From: Paramacrobiotus metropolitanus
Taxonomy: Eukaryota > Tardigrada > Eutardigrada > Parachela > Macrobiotidae
Direction: 5' to 3'
DNA length: 64,000 nucleotides
NCBI RefSeq assembly: GCF_019649055.1
Contig: NW_026570226.1
Coordinates: 2,666,001-2,730,000, forward strand
The notes beneath the pieces were generated by a model. It had not been told where the DNA came from. It ran no database searches and saw only the letters and a program-made list of their open reading frames with translations. The position numbers and the translations under genes are program-made. This document shows, piece by piece, positions 11,094 through 23,005 of the stretch (position 1 is its first letter; each line of letters opens with the position of its first letter).

Positions 11094-13471
11094 TACATAT
11101 ACGCAGTACCGCTTTCGCAGAGCAAAATTCCTTCAATAAAATCAAGAATAAACCAAAGCGTTATCGATAAATGGAGACGATATTCTCAATAGAATGCGAT
11201 TTTTACTGGGTTTTCGAGTGGCTTTGCCGCAAACTGTTCCTTTCTTACGATCCCGCATTTTGTTCAAGATTATTCAATCAGCAGAAAATCTTTTGAAGTT
11301 CATCGTGAATCCCCCCTTTTATTTCAAAAATATACCAGGCGGACAACAAATCACAAATGTGTCACGTGCATATCACAGCTTCCTCAGTCCGGTGACCTTC
11401 TAATGAGCAGTTTTAGCAGAAAAATCATTTCCTTTATTAGTTATCGGTACAGATATGAACTGGACCTGAATGTCGAGAGGTGATGCTGAAATCAATACGT
11501 GCAACCAGCCATACGCTTGTTGTTCGAAGGAAGTGCAGCGCGGTTGAGTGCGCTTAAAGGCCAAAGCCATGCAACAATGCAGCTTAACGGAAATAAACAT
11601 TTAATAATTTAATTTCGAGACATTTTCAAATTGCGACCACCCTTGGTTGCCCATCAATATTCAAAATGATGCCTTAAACATGAACCGTACAATAACCACA
11701 CACGGCTTTAATTTTATAATTATACCGTTATCCTCATTCAAATCCTGAGTATAGGAAAACCATCAAATTGCTTTATTGCTTTCGTGCGCTGAGGCGTACT
11801 TTTGAGCTTTATTATATCTGCTAGTTCAGAGGAATCGTGCCGCTTGAATAAACGCTCCTTTAATTCCTTGGAATTCTAATTCCCGAGTGGACTACTTTGG
11901 AAATAATGGTCAAACGATGCCGAAAACGTGACGCTTAAAAGCATCCGTTCGATTTCTTTAACGTCCGGCTGCTGCGCCAGATACTTTTACATCCAAGCTC
12001 GTAATCACAGATTGCTAAAACAGGTATCCCCGGTATGCTAAAACAGAATCCCGGTGAAATGCAACTCTGGACGCGCACCAGCTGTTGGTGTGCAATCTTC
12101 GGTTACCTACTCGCAGAAAACCTCCTCTCAGTTTACGTCAGGCAATATAAAAAGGAAAAAGACAATTATAGAGAGAGACAGGTAAAGAAAATTGACTGCA
12201 CTGAAACATGTGCGAGAAGAAATTTTCCCTAGCTGCTTTAGAACATCGAAAACCAGAAAGCTAATCTGCCTGGCCCGTGCCGGCATACATGCGGTGGTGC
12301 AGCAGTAGGCTTAACAGAAGCAGATATCAACTCAGAAGTAGCCTTTGGATCGTTAATAAATGCGAATGTCGATGTGAATGTAGCTTTTCAGCTTTTGCAT
12401 GTATTTAGTCTGCCACTATGCCGGCATGCAGTATGGATCGTAATAAAAGAAATATCTATAATGGTCTGATTGGTCTCACTTTGGCCACATACTGCACGTC
12501 AAAATCGTGGATCAAGACAGGCTCCGTGAATACATCACCAATGACTTTAATGGTATTTGGGGGAAAACGTATCGATGACGCACGTAACCGACGCAGCGGA
12601 TTCGACAGGAATGGGAGTATCCACAATCCACAAATTTAGTTACTGTATCTACGTAAGCCTTTAGGTCGGGCAGGAGAAATCACGGTTGTGAGCCTGCCCT
12701 TTACCGAATTTGCCGGGCGAGCGAGTGCTGTATTCCTCAAGAATATCAGAGAATTCCGGTAGCTGCACGGTTTAAATTAAATTAACTGTTTCTTTTACCC
12801 CTTCCGCTTTTTTTATTTCACAAAATACGGATACAGCTGAGAATCAAAAACAGTCCTTATCACAACAAAAAAAGTTCATTTTTACGCTGCCGCTCCTATA
12901 AATAAACTGTACGATCCATTTGTGGATCCATTGTGTTGGTTGCCAAGTAAATGACATAGTCCTGTGTTTTAACTCTATACGTTGCATTGCAACGTTGCAA
13001 CGGTTGCAACAAAAGTGTTTTTAAAGTCAAGAATAAAATTAATATTAATTAATATTAAAAATGGTATACCGGTGCTTAATACCGGTATTCTGCGCACCGG
13101 CATTATGCACCGTTACACTAGCAATTCAAAGACTTTTAGCATAACTGTGATTACGTGTTTCTCAGTTGCCGGAATAAATGCAGACTTACGTACATGAAAA
13201 GCAATTGGTACAACTGTCATAAATCATGATCACTACTCACTAGCTTGGCCTTTCTAATGAAATTTTTAACCAGACACCTTGCGTTATACGACAATTGAGC
13301 CATCTTAAGTACGTTTAAAAAATGCCAAGGAGTTTCTGCAGCAGACTATTTTGTCCTTTTCTGGGTTCTCGGGCACTCAGTGCACCTCCCGCCCAGCGAA
13401 TTAAATTCGTCTATCGAGGGTGCAATAGTGTGCTTGGTTAAAGCGCGGCATAATTTCAAGCGTATCCAGTT

Positions 13472-13522
13472 ACGGTACTGTACAATCGTGGGCAGGAACC
13501 ACGGTACTGTACAATCGTGGGC
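13472..13522. repeat. Short direct repeat, two copies
   Basis: A 22-bp unit beginning ACGGTACTGT occurs at 13472-13493 and again at 13501-13522, 29 bp apart. No coding context. Confidence 0.8.
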
Positions 13523-14043
13523 TCACGTTCGTAAAACCCCGTATCGGACAGACAGGATGCAGCTTGTGAAAACGAAGATTCTGCGTATATAAAAGAACAC
13601 CGAGACAAAAGTGAATGCAGTAAGAGCGAGGGTCCTTAAATTACTTACGCAGCGAACCAGGGAGGTAGAGATCCGAAAAATGTGACAAGTCTATAAATCG
13701 TGGTTTTCTGCGAAAGTAACTTATGGACGCCCCATCTCGAGGTGAGCAAATTCGCAGGGTAGGATATTCGCAGGGTATACCACACCCGCAAACATAATAA
13801 AATTGAACCAATACCTATTATCAATTTGAACAGTAATTCACTCATTTTAGAAATGGTACCGTACCTGTTTCCGCGACGACTTAATATCGTATCTGCCACG
13901 GCGATACGATATTACTCGTAATATTCTTTTCAGGACATTCAGCATTCAATAGTAAGTCTGTAAATGTGCCAGATTTCCAGAATCGGCGCTCATGTAGCGC
14001 TCAAAAGATAACTGTGAGCCATTTCGACCGTCAAAAAAGTTAA

Positions 14044-14071
14044 CAAACCTTTTTGCCGGCAAAAAGGTTTG
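14044..14071. repeat. 28-bp perfect palindrome
   Basis: A perfect palindrome centred on GCCGGC, with arms CAAACCTTTTT and AAAAAGGTTTG. A related half, AACCTTTCTGCCGGC, follows about 30 bp later. It could be a transposon end, a protein-binding site or a foldback; nothing nearby decides. Confidence 0.85.
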
Positions 14072-15387
14072 ATTCGTAAGCCGTGAGCCAATCAACCTTT
14101 CTGCCGGCTATACCCGTGCAATAACAGTACCAGTCAAAATAATTTCTTTTGTGGATGGCACATCGCTAGTTTTGTTTGGTGGTGCTTGATTAAAGTTTGT
14201 GACCGTGTGGCGACGATGTTTGGTTATTGCCTCATTGGAACAAATTTAAGTGAGCTTCGTACACGATTTCATCGTTGATAACTGCCAAAGAAACGTATTA
14301 TGCATAGAAAAACGAAAGGATTTGTTTCGAAAGTACTTCGTAATCATCAATCCACTCTAGCAAACAACAACATCTCATCCAAGAGAATTATTTTACTACA
14401 AATATTTTACTTTGGCTGCAAATACCGCGCACAACAAAACATGACTTTTCAACCAGTATACTGCATCTACGAGAACGCGATTGGCTGAATTCGATTTACA
14501 GCAGTTTGTCATGTGATATAGGGTACGGATAAGAAACGAATCTGACAAACCGTTTCCGTCTAAGACGGTGCCGCCCCTTCATGCCTTGTATTTTTATTGC
14601 TACAACGCAGATTCTCCTACCAGCATAACGTTTGGCTGCAAGTACGTCAACCTGCAACTTAGAGCATTCATTTTTTATGTGCAACAAAACAAGCATTTCA
14701 TTATTAGATTGCACACACTCTTTTAGTCCAACGACTGGGCAAGCAGCATTCATTTTTTATATGCACAAGCAACAAAATCATTACGAAATGGGAATGCGAA
14801 TGTCAGGGAGCTATTATCTGTTATAATTCGGTACTGACACAATAATACGAATAGTTTACGCGAGCAGGAGAGTTTCCATTTGAAGATTCCCTTAGATATT
14901 CGAAGCAGCAAGCTTACGCCAAACCGAATTAAAGGTTATCTGATGACCGTTTACAAACCGAGTCGAGACACCTGAAGGTCTAGAATTATTTCTCGTATGA
15001 TAAGCGAATTCTGGCACACCGGGAAGATTTTGACACGCTGTATACATCTAAGAAGCCAGGTGACTACCGACAGGACTACAAGGTGTTTACAGCCTGTATA
15101 CAAATGTCTACTGTGACTTCAAGAAGAGAAAAAACGATTCACTTTTTTCTTTGGTACGAAACGTGCCACAGGTGCTCGTTACCGAGATTTAAAACTTTAT
15201 ATACCCGAGTTAAACGCACCCATAGGGATCCGAAGGCGCAAAATATGTACCTGGGAAGTTTTAGATTTGCTTAATTGATACTAAAACCGAGTAGAGAGAG
15301 ATGCACCACTGAAACATCTTGTACGATCTATACGAGTACTAATTCTTCGCCGAATCAGCGAATGCCGTTAATTAAAGTTTAACATTC

Positions 15388-16765
15388 TCACGCAACGCAG
15401 GCAGCCGGACAAGTGCTGTTTATGAATTTGCAAGGCAGAAATCCTCCAGACGCGTCCGTTCTCTCGTACGACAACAGCATATACGTTAGATACAATCCTA
15501 GCAACTACAACCAAGATGAACCATTACTTTCCACATAACAATATGCAAAAAGATTGCGCATTTCGTAAGCGATATGGGCGCTTTGTTAACTAGGAGAGCA
15601 TGGTCGACGTGTCTTCTTACGGTCATCACGGTTTGTCGGTTCAAGCGCGCACATGATCCGAGAGTCATAACGGACGGATTGTTTTGCATGTTGTTTAGCA
15701 AGAGCAGATAATACTGCTTCCGATTTTGGATCTCTTCCTTTTGCTGAAACCGGTTAAAAGTCGAGACAAAAGCGTCTACCTACGAACAACATTATATGCA
15801 GTAACTGTGCGATTGTGCTGTGTCAGATTTATTACCTTGTCGCTTAAGTACAAAAAGCACATGGTTCGTAGCGCTACTTGAGTAAACTTCAACACAGACA
15901 GAGCTCCCGAATCCAGGAAGGCTTGACCTTGAAAGAAGTTTGCTGTGCTGTATACCAACGATACAATATCGTGTATGTAATAAATCAAGAGAAACGATCC
16001 CATCAGTTCATCCACTTCTTGTACGGTTTGGCCGATTAAGTGATACTCGTTGAGATATTTGTTGATAGGAGCCGCTTTCGATTGCGGGTCAGTGAAACGG
16101 TCAATGATCTTCAAGTGCGCGGTAATCTTGCCAACACAGATACCACAGATAAACGCTACGAGGGCGATGTAGGCTAAAGCAACCAAAAGTCCCACTGTGT
16201 AAAACTCCGCAGCCCATTCGGTAAACACCAGGAAAGCATAAGTGCAGCGTTGATCGATAGCGAAGAACTGAAAAACATCGACAGCAATCTGCTCAGCGAT
16301 GCCGCCGACTCGAGCTTCCTTGTACACGCATATGCACTGCAGGGCACCGATCAGGACCAACAACACGACAGCAACCGTGCAGATTGCGTACTCAGAGTTT
16401 CGGCTGATGAAGCGTTGGAATAACGCCTCTGATTGCTGCACTAGGGCTAACACCTGCCGGAAACGTGGGAGTATTATGAACGCCAGGAACGGTATACTGG
16501 CGAATGTGAAGGTCTCACACGCGGACGACAGCATTTGTGGTACGGTGCCGTTCTGATGGTTAATTTTATAAATGATGGTCACAATCGCGAGAATAACAGA
16601 ACTGGACCATATTAGCAGCGCCCAGGCTATCCACAAAATAACTGAGGCACGAAGCGGTCGGGAACGAAAGTTCTCTTTGGGATAGCATGCGGTAGTAGTG
16701 TACAAAATACCATTCATACATTTCCATAAAATCGGCAAAAGTCTAGTCTTTTCCGATGACTCCAT
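15388..16765 (-). CDS. Gustatory-receptor-like chemoreceptor GR-B (7tm_7)
   Basis: Intact three-exon receptor of 401 residues. Exons are 15836-16765, 15621-15779 and 15388-15504, with both introns phase 0 (donors GTAATA and GTAAGA; acceptors TTCGTAG and TTGTAG). Exon 1 encodes six hydrophobic segments, with the conserved block YYIHDIVSLVYSTANFFQG late in the exon. Exon 2 carries TLGSCARLNRQTVMT. Exon 3 carries the last helix, LYLTYMLLSYERTD, then a short Cys-containing tail. Identity with GR-A and GR-C is high along the whole length. It follows GPCR4 in the same orientation, as GR-A follows GPCR1. The likely role is contact chemosensation at the neuron surface; the ligand cannot be read from sequence. 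Confidence 0.85.
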
Positions 16766-17929
16766 TATTTTTAAGTAATTTTTACTATTTGATCAAATGA
16801 TATTTTTGTACGTGCTTCCATTACGTATCCTGAAGCGAGCGATCGGCAAGTGTCAATCTGTTAGGGAATGTGTGAGAGCTGGTCAGATACTGGTTCAAAA
16901 TTGCATGGAAAGGGAGGTTTTTAACTAAGGAGTTTCGAAAAGCGGTTTGCGTACATGAAATTTTAGTGCACTAGAAACCCAAGCACTAAAACGCGCCACC
17001 AAGGGGAAGTGATCGCGCAGAGATATGCAAGATAGGCAGAACTGAGTGTAAACTAAAGCAGGATGCCCTTTCCCACGAGACGGGCGACATAGTCAGTCTT
17101 GACACCGACAAAGTTCTGATGTCTTTGTGGAACATCTCTTCTCCCACCGGAATATTACGTCGTCAGGTTGCAACATAGGAATTAACCCGAGTTTTAGAAA
17201 AAAGCGTTTGAGTGCGGTTCAGTTGGTGGTTGTATTCCACACTAATTATTGTAGAAACCAGGATGCCAGTGATTTAATTTTTATGGACGAACTACTATTA
17301 TTATTACTTGGTATTGGTTAAGGCAATATTTTTCCGCTTTGATAATATAGAATTTTAAAAAAATGTGGCATGCTGGCGAATTAGAAGGTCTCACGAACGA
17401 AAGTCAATGTTAAAACGAAATGTCGGTGGGTTCATTAAGACTTCAGACCTGAGCGTATAAAAATGTTTTGTCTATCGTTATTGTCATGCAACAAGTGATG
17501 ACACAAACTTTTCCCATAAATGTTCTTAGCTACCGGACGAGTTATCCGTTCGATGAAATCTTAGTGCATTCACAGGACTGCGCGTTGCTTTCATCCAGGC
17601 GGCCATCGTACATGCATTCATTGATCGTCAGACATTTGTATTCGTGGATGAGTGCGGATTGTACATATGCGTGAATTTCCCGTACATTGCACCCGGTGGC
17701 TCAGTTTTCAACAGCGTGTGCAATAATTGCGTTGTAAGATGACCAAGCAGATGCTGGAAATTCCAAACGAGAGTGTATCGCAGAATATACCTGTGACTTC
17801 CGAGTCCAACTTTGGAGAGCAAATTGTGAAGCAGATGGCAAGCAAACGGATCAAAGGCCGGGTACACTGCGCTCCAGTCGGAAGCTGGGACCGGCGGAAA
17901 CTCCAAATAAGCGTGACATATGTGGGACT
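16766..17929. other. Intergenic between GR-B and GPCR4
   Basis: No supportable gene. Open frames at 17628-17906 (minus) and 17727-18029 (plus) are in or antisense to the end of GPCR4 and show no domain. Confidence 0.55.
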
Positions 17930-19396
17930 CTACCGTCTTTTAAACACCAGCTGGCGCAAATCTGGTAATGACAAGGTGAAGATAATAGGATCCAGGATGG
18001 ATTGCACCAAGGCAAGCATCCCGAAATAGAAAAGTATCATGTAGTTTTCGATGAACGGATAGAAGGGATAAGACACAACCGCGCAACTCCAGCAAATAAA
18101 GATGCTGATGGTCAATATGGTCAACAAGAGAAAGGTATTGTTTTCAGATTTTTCAGTTGTGTTGCTTCTGGTGACAGTGGACGACAAATCTGCTGACTGT
18201 GCATTAGGCCCTGCAACATTGAACGCGCTAAAATTTATACAAAGTCAGTAACCACAAAACTAATTACTTATTTTATTGTGTATATAATAGCTTCATTTTG
18301 ATTTCGCGGGATCTCCGCTAGCAGCACGGGTGCCTATGCCATCGGTACTTGACAACTGGAAGGGTCCATTGTTAAAACTAGAACAGTACCCGCAAAATTT
18401 ATTTAGTATGGAAAAGGCCTGAAAACGTGCTGCTCTAAGGCACTGTGATAATACTCCTTATTACTTGTGTTTATTTTAAATCTGTATAGCCACGCCTTTT
18501 GAGCATATGCAGATAAAATTATTTTTTTTAGGCAAGCCAGGATAGTACTCTACCTTTCTACAAACAGTCTTAATTTTTTGAATTAAACCCGGAAAATACG
18601 CCCTGGTTAGTACGCTTAAATTCGTTACTGTGTAGTATGTGCTGATAATTATTAGTATGTTTAATGTGAAAAGGTTTGAATCCGTATTACCAGGAGGAGC
18701 AACTCTGCTAGTGCGCATAGCCGCCAGTTTCTTCGCGCGCCTTCGCCAAACAACCACAACAACAGGAAACAAACCAAGTATTACAAACAGAGTGGCCAAA
18801 TTTACCGCTGCTGCCACGTATACATAAACTTGCTGCGACGACGGAGTGAAATTAATCTGGCATCCCCCTTTGGTTTCCGGCAGGCGGTAGACCACCGCGT
18901 CCACCACAACAACCGGGAAGGATACGACATGCGCCGCAGTCCAGGAGATGGCGTTGATTAGCACGGCGACGCGGGTCGTGTGAATGTGCCGGTATTGCAC
19001 CAGGAAGATTATGGCACAGAAGCGGTTGATGGCGATGGCTGTGTGGATAAACACCGGGACGAGTGGCAGTGTCCATTGTGCGTACATGTACACGTTGCAC
19101 CAATGAAAACCCAAGCACCAGACTTTGGACAGGCGGAAAATGATTTCCAGTGGTGCGAAGAGTATAGCGAAATGAAAGTTGGCGAACAACAGTGAAACAA
19201 TGTAAACGTGAAAGTTTCGACAAACGCGGAAATTGATAATATATACTGCCAGGACGAAAGCGTTACCGGCAACTATTAAGGAGCAAACCGTAAGTGTTGT
19301 AACAGGAACCAGGGACCATCGAGCGGGATCAATGGAATTACTGAAAGAACTGCAGTCATTAACTGATGCGTTAGAAACTGAACTATTATTTGCCAT
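17930..19396 (-). CDS. Rhodopsin-like GPCR 4 (orphan)
   Basis: Intact class A receptor of 328 residues. Exons 18691-19396 and 17930-18210 join at phase 1 (donor GTAATA, acceptor TGTTGCAG). Reading through the donor would give a longer frame ending at 18476, but the paralogs and the helix 6-7 exon show the spliced form is right. The start is MANNSSVSN. Helix 3 ends INRFCAIIF. A GCQINF block lies in the second extracellular loop. WRRRAKKLAAMRT follows helix 5. Helix 6 is ICWSC (CWxP proline lost, as in GPCR1). Helix 7 is DPIIF, then SLPDLRQLVFKRR. It groups with GPCR1 by motif and start, and with GR-B forms a two-gene cassette resembling GPCR1 + GR-A. Confidence 0.82.
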
Positions 19397-21278
19397 TGTT
19401 GTCCTCTGGTTCAGGCAAATATTTGTATGGTGAATGAGCAGTTTTAACGCTGCTACGGTCGAGGTCGGTAAAAACCGACGTTACGGTCAACCTTTCGCTG
19501 CTACCCTCCAGTGCGAATTTTCAATGAAATCTTGTTGTAAATGAAATCCTCGGCCGTTCCGGAAATTACCTGGCTAGAAATCAGAAGTTGGTGAAATTGA
19601 ATGCAAACCGCCGCGGTTAGGCGGAGAACATTAACGAACGGCGCAGGTGTTGCGTAAGATCCAGCCATCTAAGCCGGAAACCAAGGTTTTATGCAGAAGG
19701 CTCCGTATCTACGTTTGGCTGTGTCCCAGTTAAGTGAATGGCTTTGCAACATATTAGGACGTTTCAATATCGCAGTAACTGCGGTGGCTGGCTCTGTGTT
19801 GTGTTCAAAATTACCATTTAATATCATTTTTTAAACTTGGTATACATGGAATACCACTCCGTGCACGGTAACATTCGATGCGGCGCACTAACTTATTTCT
19901 TACTAGTCTGCGTTTCAAACATAATTAATACACTTTGTACCCCTTCGGGTAGTGAGTACTAGAGGGGAATGGCTTTGCAACATTATCATATAACTTTAGA
20001 TAGCGCAATAGTTGCAGTGGTTGGCTCTACGCTTTGCTCCAAAATTAGTGAAAATTGTCATTCAATAATTTCAGTATAATTCCTTGGTACTTGGTACATG
20101 CACAGGTTGCGCTCGAAATTTGGCTTTACAAGAAAGCTAAACCAAGTTTCTTAAAAAATTCAGAAATTCTCGTGGCAAATACGTTCGTTGAATTTCTTGC
20201 GCTTATTTTGGAGTACCTATTTAATGTCATTTTTGCTAAAGCACATTCAGGAAATGGTGGCGAGCTAAATTTGCATAAGAGGACACGCAGACTGAATAGG
20301 AAAACTGCTACACTTAACGCGAAAGGTGACAACATTCAGTCGGTATCGACATGACCTATATGCACAATACGCAATCGTGTGCGGTCTGAATTTATAGTTT
20401 CACCAAACAGTCGAAATCCACAACAAAATTTGGAAGTGTATGCATACAATCTGAATGATTTTGTGTAGAAACTCCTTCGGAACGCTTCCTACGGAAGCCT
20501 TACGCAGGCGCGTGGATTGATTAAGAATAAATCCGAAAAAACCACAAAATACTACAGCCGTGCAAGAGAATTTCGGTGTGCTTAATGAAAATTTGAATTT
20601 CATTTATGCTAGTCAAATCGGAACAATGCGTTATCTGCGACTCTGCGTACGAGTTGCCCAGTTCTAACGTGGAATTTCTAGAATTTGGGATTGGCTGAGC
20701 AACTCTGATGTACAGCACGTTTTCTTGACCTGCATTCCTTTTCATTTCATATTCTCCTGCTCAGCCTGGACACTGCATTCTTGTCCTGGGAAACGAGCAA
20801 TCAAGTATTCCAGTTCAATAATGTTTTTCTGAGCGCAGATAGTATGGAGAGTGTGGTGAGTCATCCGCTAATGATTGTTGTTGGAATACCGACCGTCTAG
20901 CTTTGCGATACATCTCGTACTGATGTACAGCATCCCTTCACTACTCAAATGGGAATCCGACAGAGATTCGGCAACTGAACAGACAGGATTGAGGCTAACC
21001 TTTAGTGTCCTTTACTTTCCATCTTTTCCCCGTTAGAGGATAGACAGACGCAAAAGCTCAGAACAGACAGAATCATTCTGACCTTTCATTTAGAGAGTTC
21101 TGACCTTTCAGTTACACGCTGGATCCTATACTAATATAATATATAGACAGACTACGTCTGCCGTATGTTATATTAGGCTTGCCCGTTGCAACCGTGCAGC
21201 CCCTGCGTAATAATGCATACTGCTTAACTTGACATGATCCACTGGATTCTTGGGCTTATATTATCAGCTGTCATGGGC
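19397..21278. other. Intergenic between GPCR4 and GR-C
   Basis: No exon with splice-phase support. The open frame at 20055-20354 (plus) has no recognisable features and overlaps a direct repeat, listed separately. Short repeats of a TTCTGACCTTTCA motif occur near 21075-21105. Confidence 0.5.
19735..20100. repeat. Imperfect direct repeat, about 233-bp period
   Basis: A block starting GAATGGCTTTGCAACAT at about 19735 recurs at about 19968. Both copies share a GTGGTTGGCTCT/GTGGCTGGCTCT stretch and a TCAAAATTA/CCAAAATTA stretch in the same order. The copies have diverged and show no coding potential. Confidence 0.65.
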
Positions 21279-22679
21279 TCATTCGTGTGTCTCGTTTCCA
21301 TGCAGGGCAACCAGCCAGTCCAGCCTTCTGTTCACAGAATCGCAAGAAGTATCGGTTCTGTCGTACGACAGCAGTAGATACGTCAGGTACAATCCCAGCA
21401 GCTGCAAATAATAATCAAAATATATTGTCTTGAAGTTGTGCTTCTTTATGTGGGAAAGCAATTGCGGAAAGCTAAGTAATACTTAATAAAGCAAAACATG
21501 TCTTACGGTCATTACGGTTTGCCGGTTCAGACGAGCGCACGATCCGAGAGTCATAACGGGCGGGTTGTTCTGCATGTTGTTTAATACAAGCAGGTAGTAC
21601 TGCTTTCTTTCTTGTAGCTCCTCCTCCTGCAGCAGTTGGTTGAAAGCCGAACCGAAGGCATCCACCTAGATAAACGACCAACAATGGAAGACAGCACGGA
21701 GTACACATTTCCAATCTTTCATACTTATGTTTCATTTTAATGTGCTTAGTACCTTATCGCTTAGGTATAAGAAACACACAGTTCTCAACGCCACTTGGGT
21801 GAATTTTAGGAGCACTAAGCCACCTGAATCCAAAAAACGTTCGCCTTGGAAGAAGTTTGCTGTATTGTAGACTAAGGAAACGGTGTCATGAATATAATAA
21901 ATCAATAAGAAACTTCCCATAAGTTCATCGATTTCGTGTGCTATTTGACCAACATTTTGATAATCACGAAGACATTTGCTGACGCAAACGGATTGTTGCT
22001 TTTGATCAGTGGAATCAATGTGTTCCAGTTCTTTAGTAATTTCGTTAACACAAACGCCGCATATGAACGCTACTATGGCGATGTAAGCCAAAGCTGCCAA
22101 AAGACCTACTGTGTAAAATTCTCCTGCCACTTCAAGAAAAGCCAAGAAAACGTAGGTATAGCGCTGATTGATCGAAACATAAAGTAACAACTCGTTAGCA
22201 ATCTGTTCGGCCATGCCGCCTGCTCGGGATTCCTTGTAAGCGTATATACACTGTAGAACGGTGATCAGGCTCAGTAACATTATGAGAACCGCGCAAATGA
22301 AGTATTCGGTATTTCGACTGGTAAAGCGTTGGAATAACGCTTCGGATTGCCGTACTGTTGCCGATACTTTCCGGAAGCGAGGAATTAGAATGAACGCCAG
22401 AAAAGGTAGACTGGCGAACGTGAACGACTCACAAGCGGACGATATGATTTGGGGTACGGTGCCGTTTTGGTGATTGACCTTATAAAATGCTGCCATAATC
22501 GCGAGAACGACGGAACTTAACCATAATATAACCGCCCAGATAATCCACAGTATAATCGGAGCACGCAGCGGGCGTAGTGCGAATGTTTTGGCGGGGCAGG
22601 ATGTGGTCGTGGCGCACAAAATAACCTCCACAAACTGTAATAATCTTCGTAGAAGTTTAGCCTTTTCCGGTGCCTCCAT
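21279..22679 (-). CDS. Gustatory-receptor-like chemoreceptor GR-C (7tm_7)
   Basis: Intact three-exon receptor of 402 residues. Exons are 21753-22679, 21507-21665 and 21279-21401, both introns phase 0 (donors GTACTA and GTAAGA; acceptors TTATCTAG and TTATTTGCAG). The start MEAPEKAKLLRRLL aligns with the GR-B start. The six helices of exon 1, the GSCARLNRQTVMT block of exon 2 and the LYLTYLLLSYDRTD helix of exon 3 are all kept. The tail after the last helix (CDSVNRRLDW...) differs completely from GR-A and GR-B, so this end is under little constraint. It is the rightmost receptor of the cluster; no partner GPCR lies upstream of it in this window. Confidence 0.85.
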
Positions 22680-22756
22680 TTGGGAAAGATTTTAGTAGTT
22701 CGTTCAATTTAGGGATTGGCTTTTTTCTATTCACAATCAGCCACCGGGTAGTTACA

Positions 22757-23005
22757 TTACAGCCTTTTACTTAACTTTACGCTTGATGTACTTTCCAGGG
22801 TAGAATTAGTAAATTTCTTCTCTATGTTCGTGCGGGAAACCGAATACCGATAGTGGCGCAGAAGCAAACAAATAATACGGACCAATACGGCATCGGGAGC
22901 TTGATGTCCTAAGCAAGATTCACAATAATGCACGATTTGCAAATGATACAATAGCGTGTAACTTCCCACGGGAATAGCGGCCGACGTTCGCGCCATTCTG
23001 TTCAC
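22757..23005 (-). CDS. Possible exon, unknown product
   Basis: An 82-residue open frame starting with an AG|GTGAAC acceptor-like site at 23005 and ending before GR-C. Composition looks protein-like (SYTLLYHLQIVHYCESC), but no domain is recognised. Its phase does not fit the preceding candidate exon of the kinase pseudogene, so the link is doubtful. Confidence 0.25.
   Translation of the reverse strand: MNRMARTSAAIPVGSYTLLYHLQIVHYCESCLGHQAPDAVLVRIICLLLRHYRYSVSRTNIEKKFTNSTLESTSSVKLSKRL

Larger units (their letters stand above)
11094..15387. other. 4.3-kb gene-poor stretch in the receptor cluster
   Basis: After the GPCR3 5' flank (to about 11660) I see no exon with matching splice phases. Short open frames such as 12035-12232 and 14496-14753 have no recognisable domain. 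The stretch holds a 28-bp palindrome and a short direct repeat, listed separately. Confidence 0.5.

Noticed and set aside
18476-18690. C-terminal extension of GPCR4 in the same frame
   Set aside because: It begins exactly at a GTAATA donor, has no helix 6-7, and the paralogs splice at this point to an exon that carries them. It is intron read-through.
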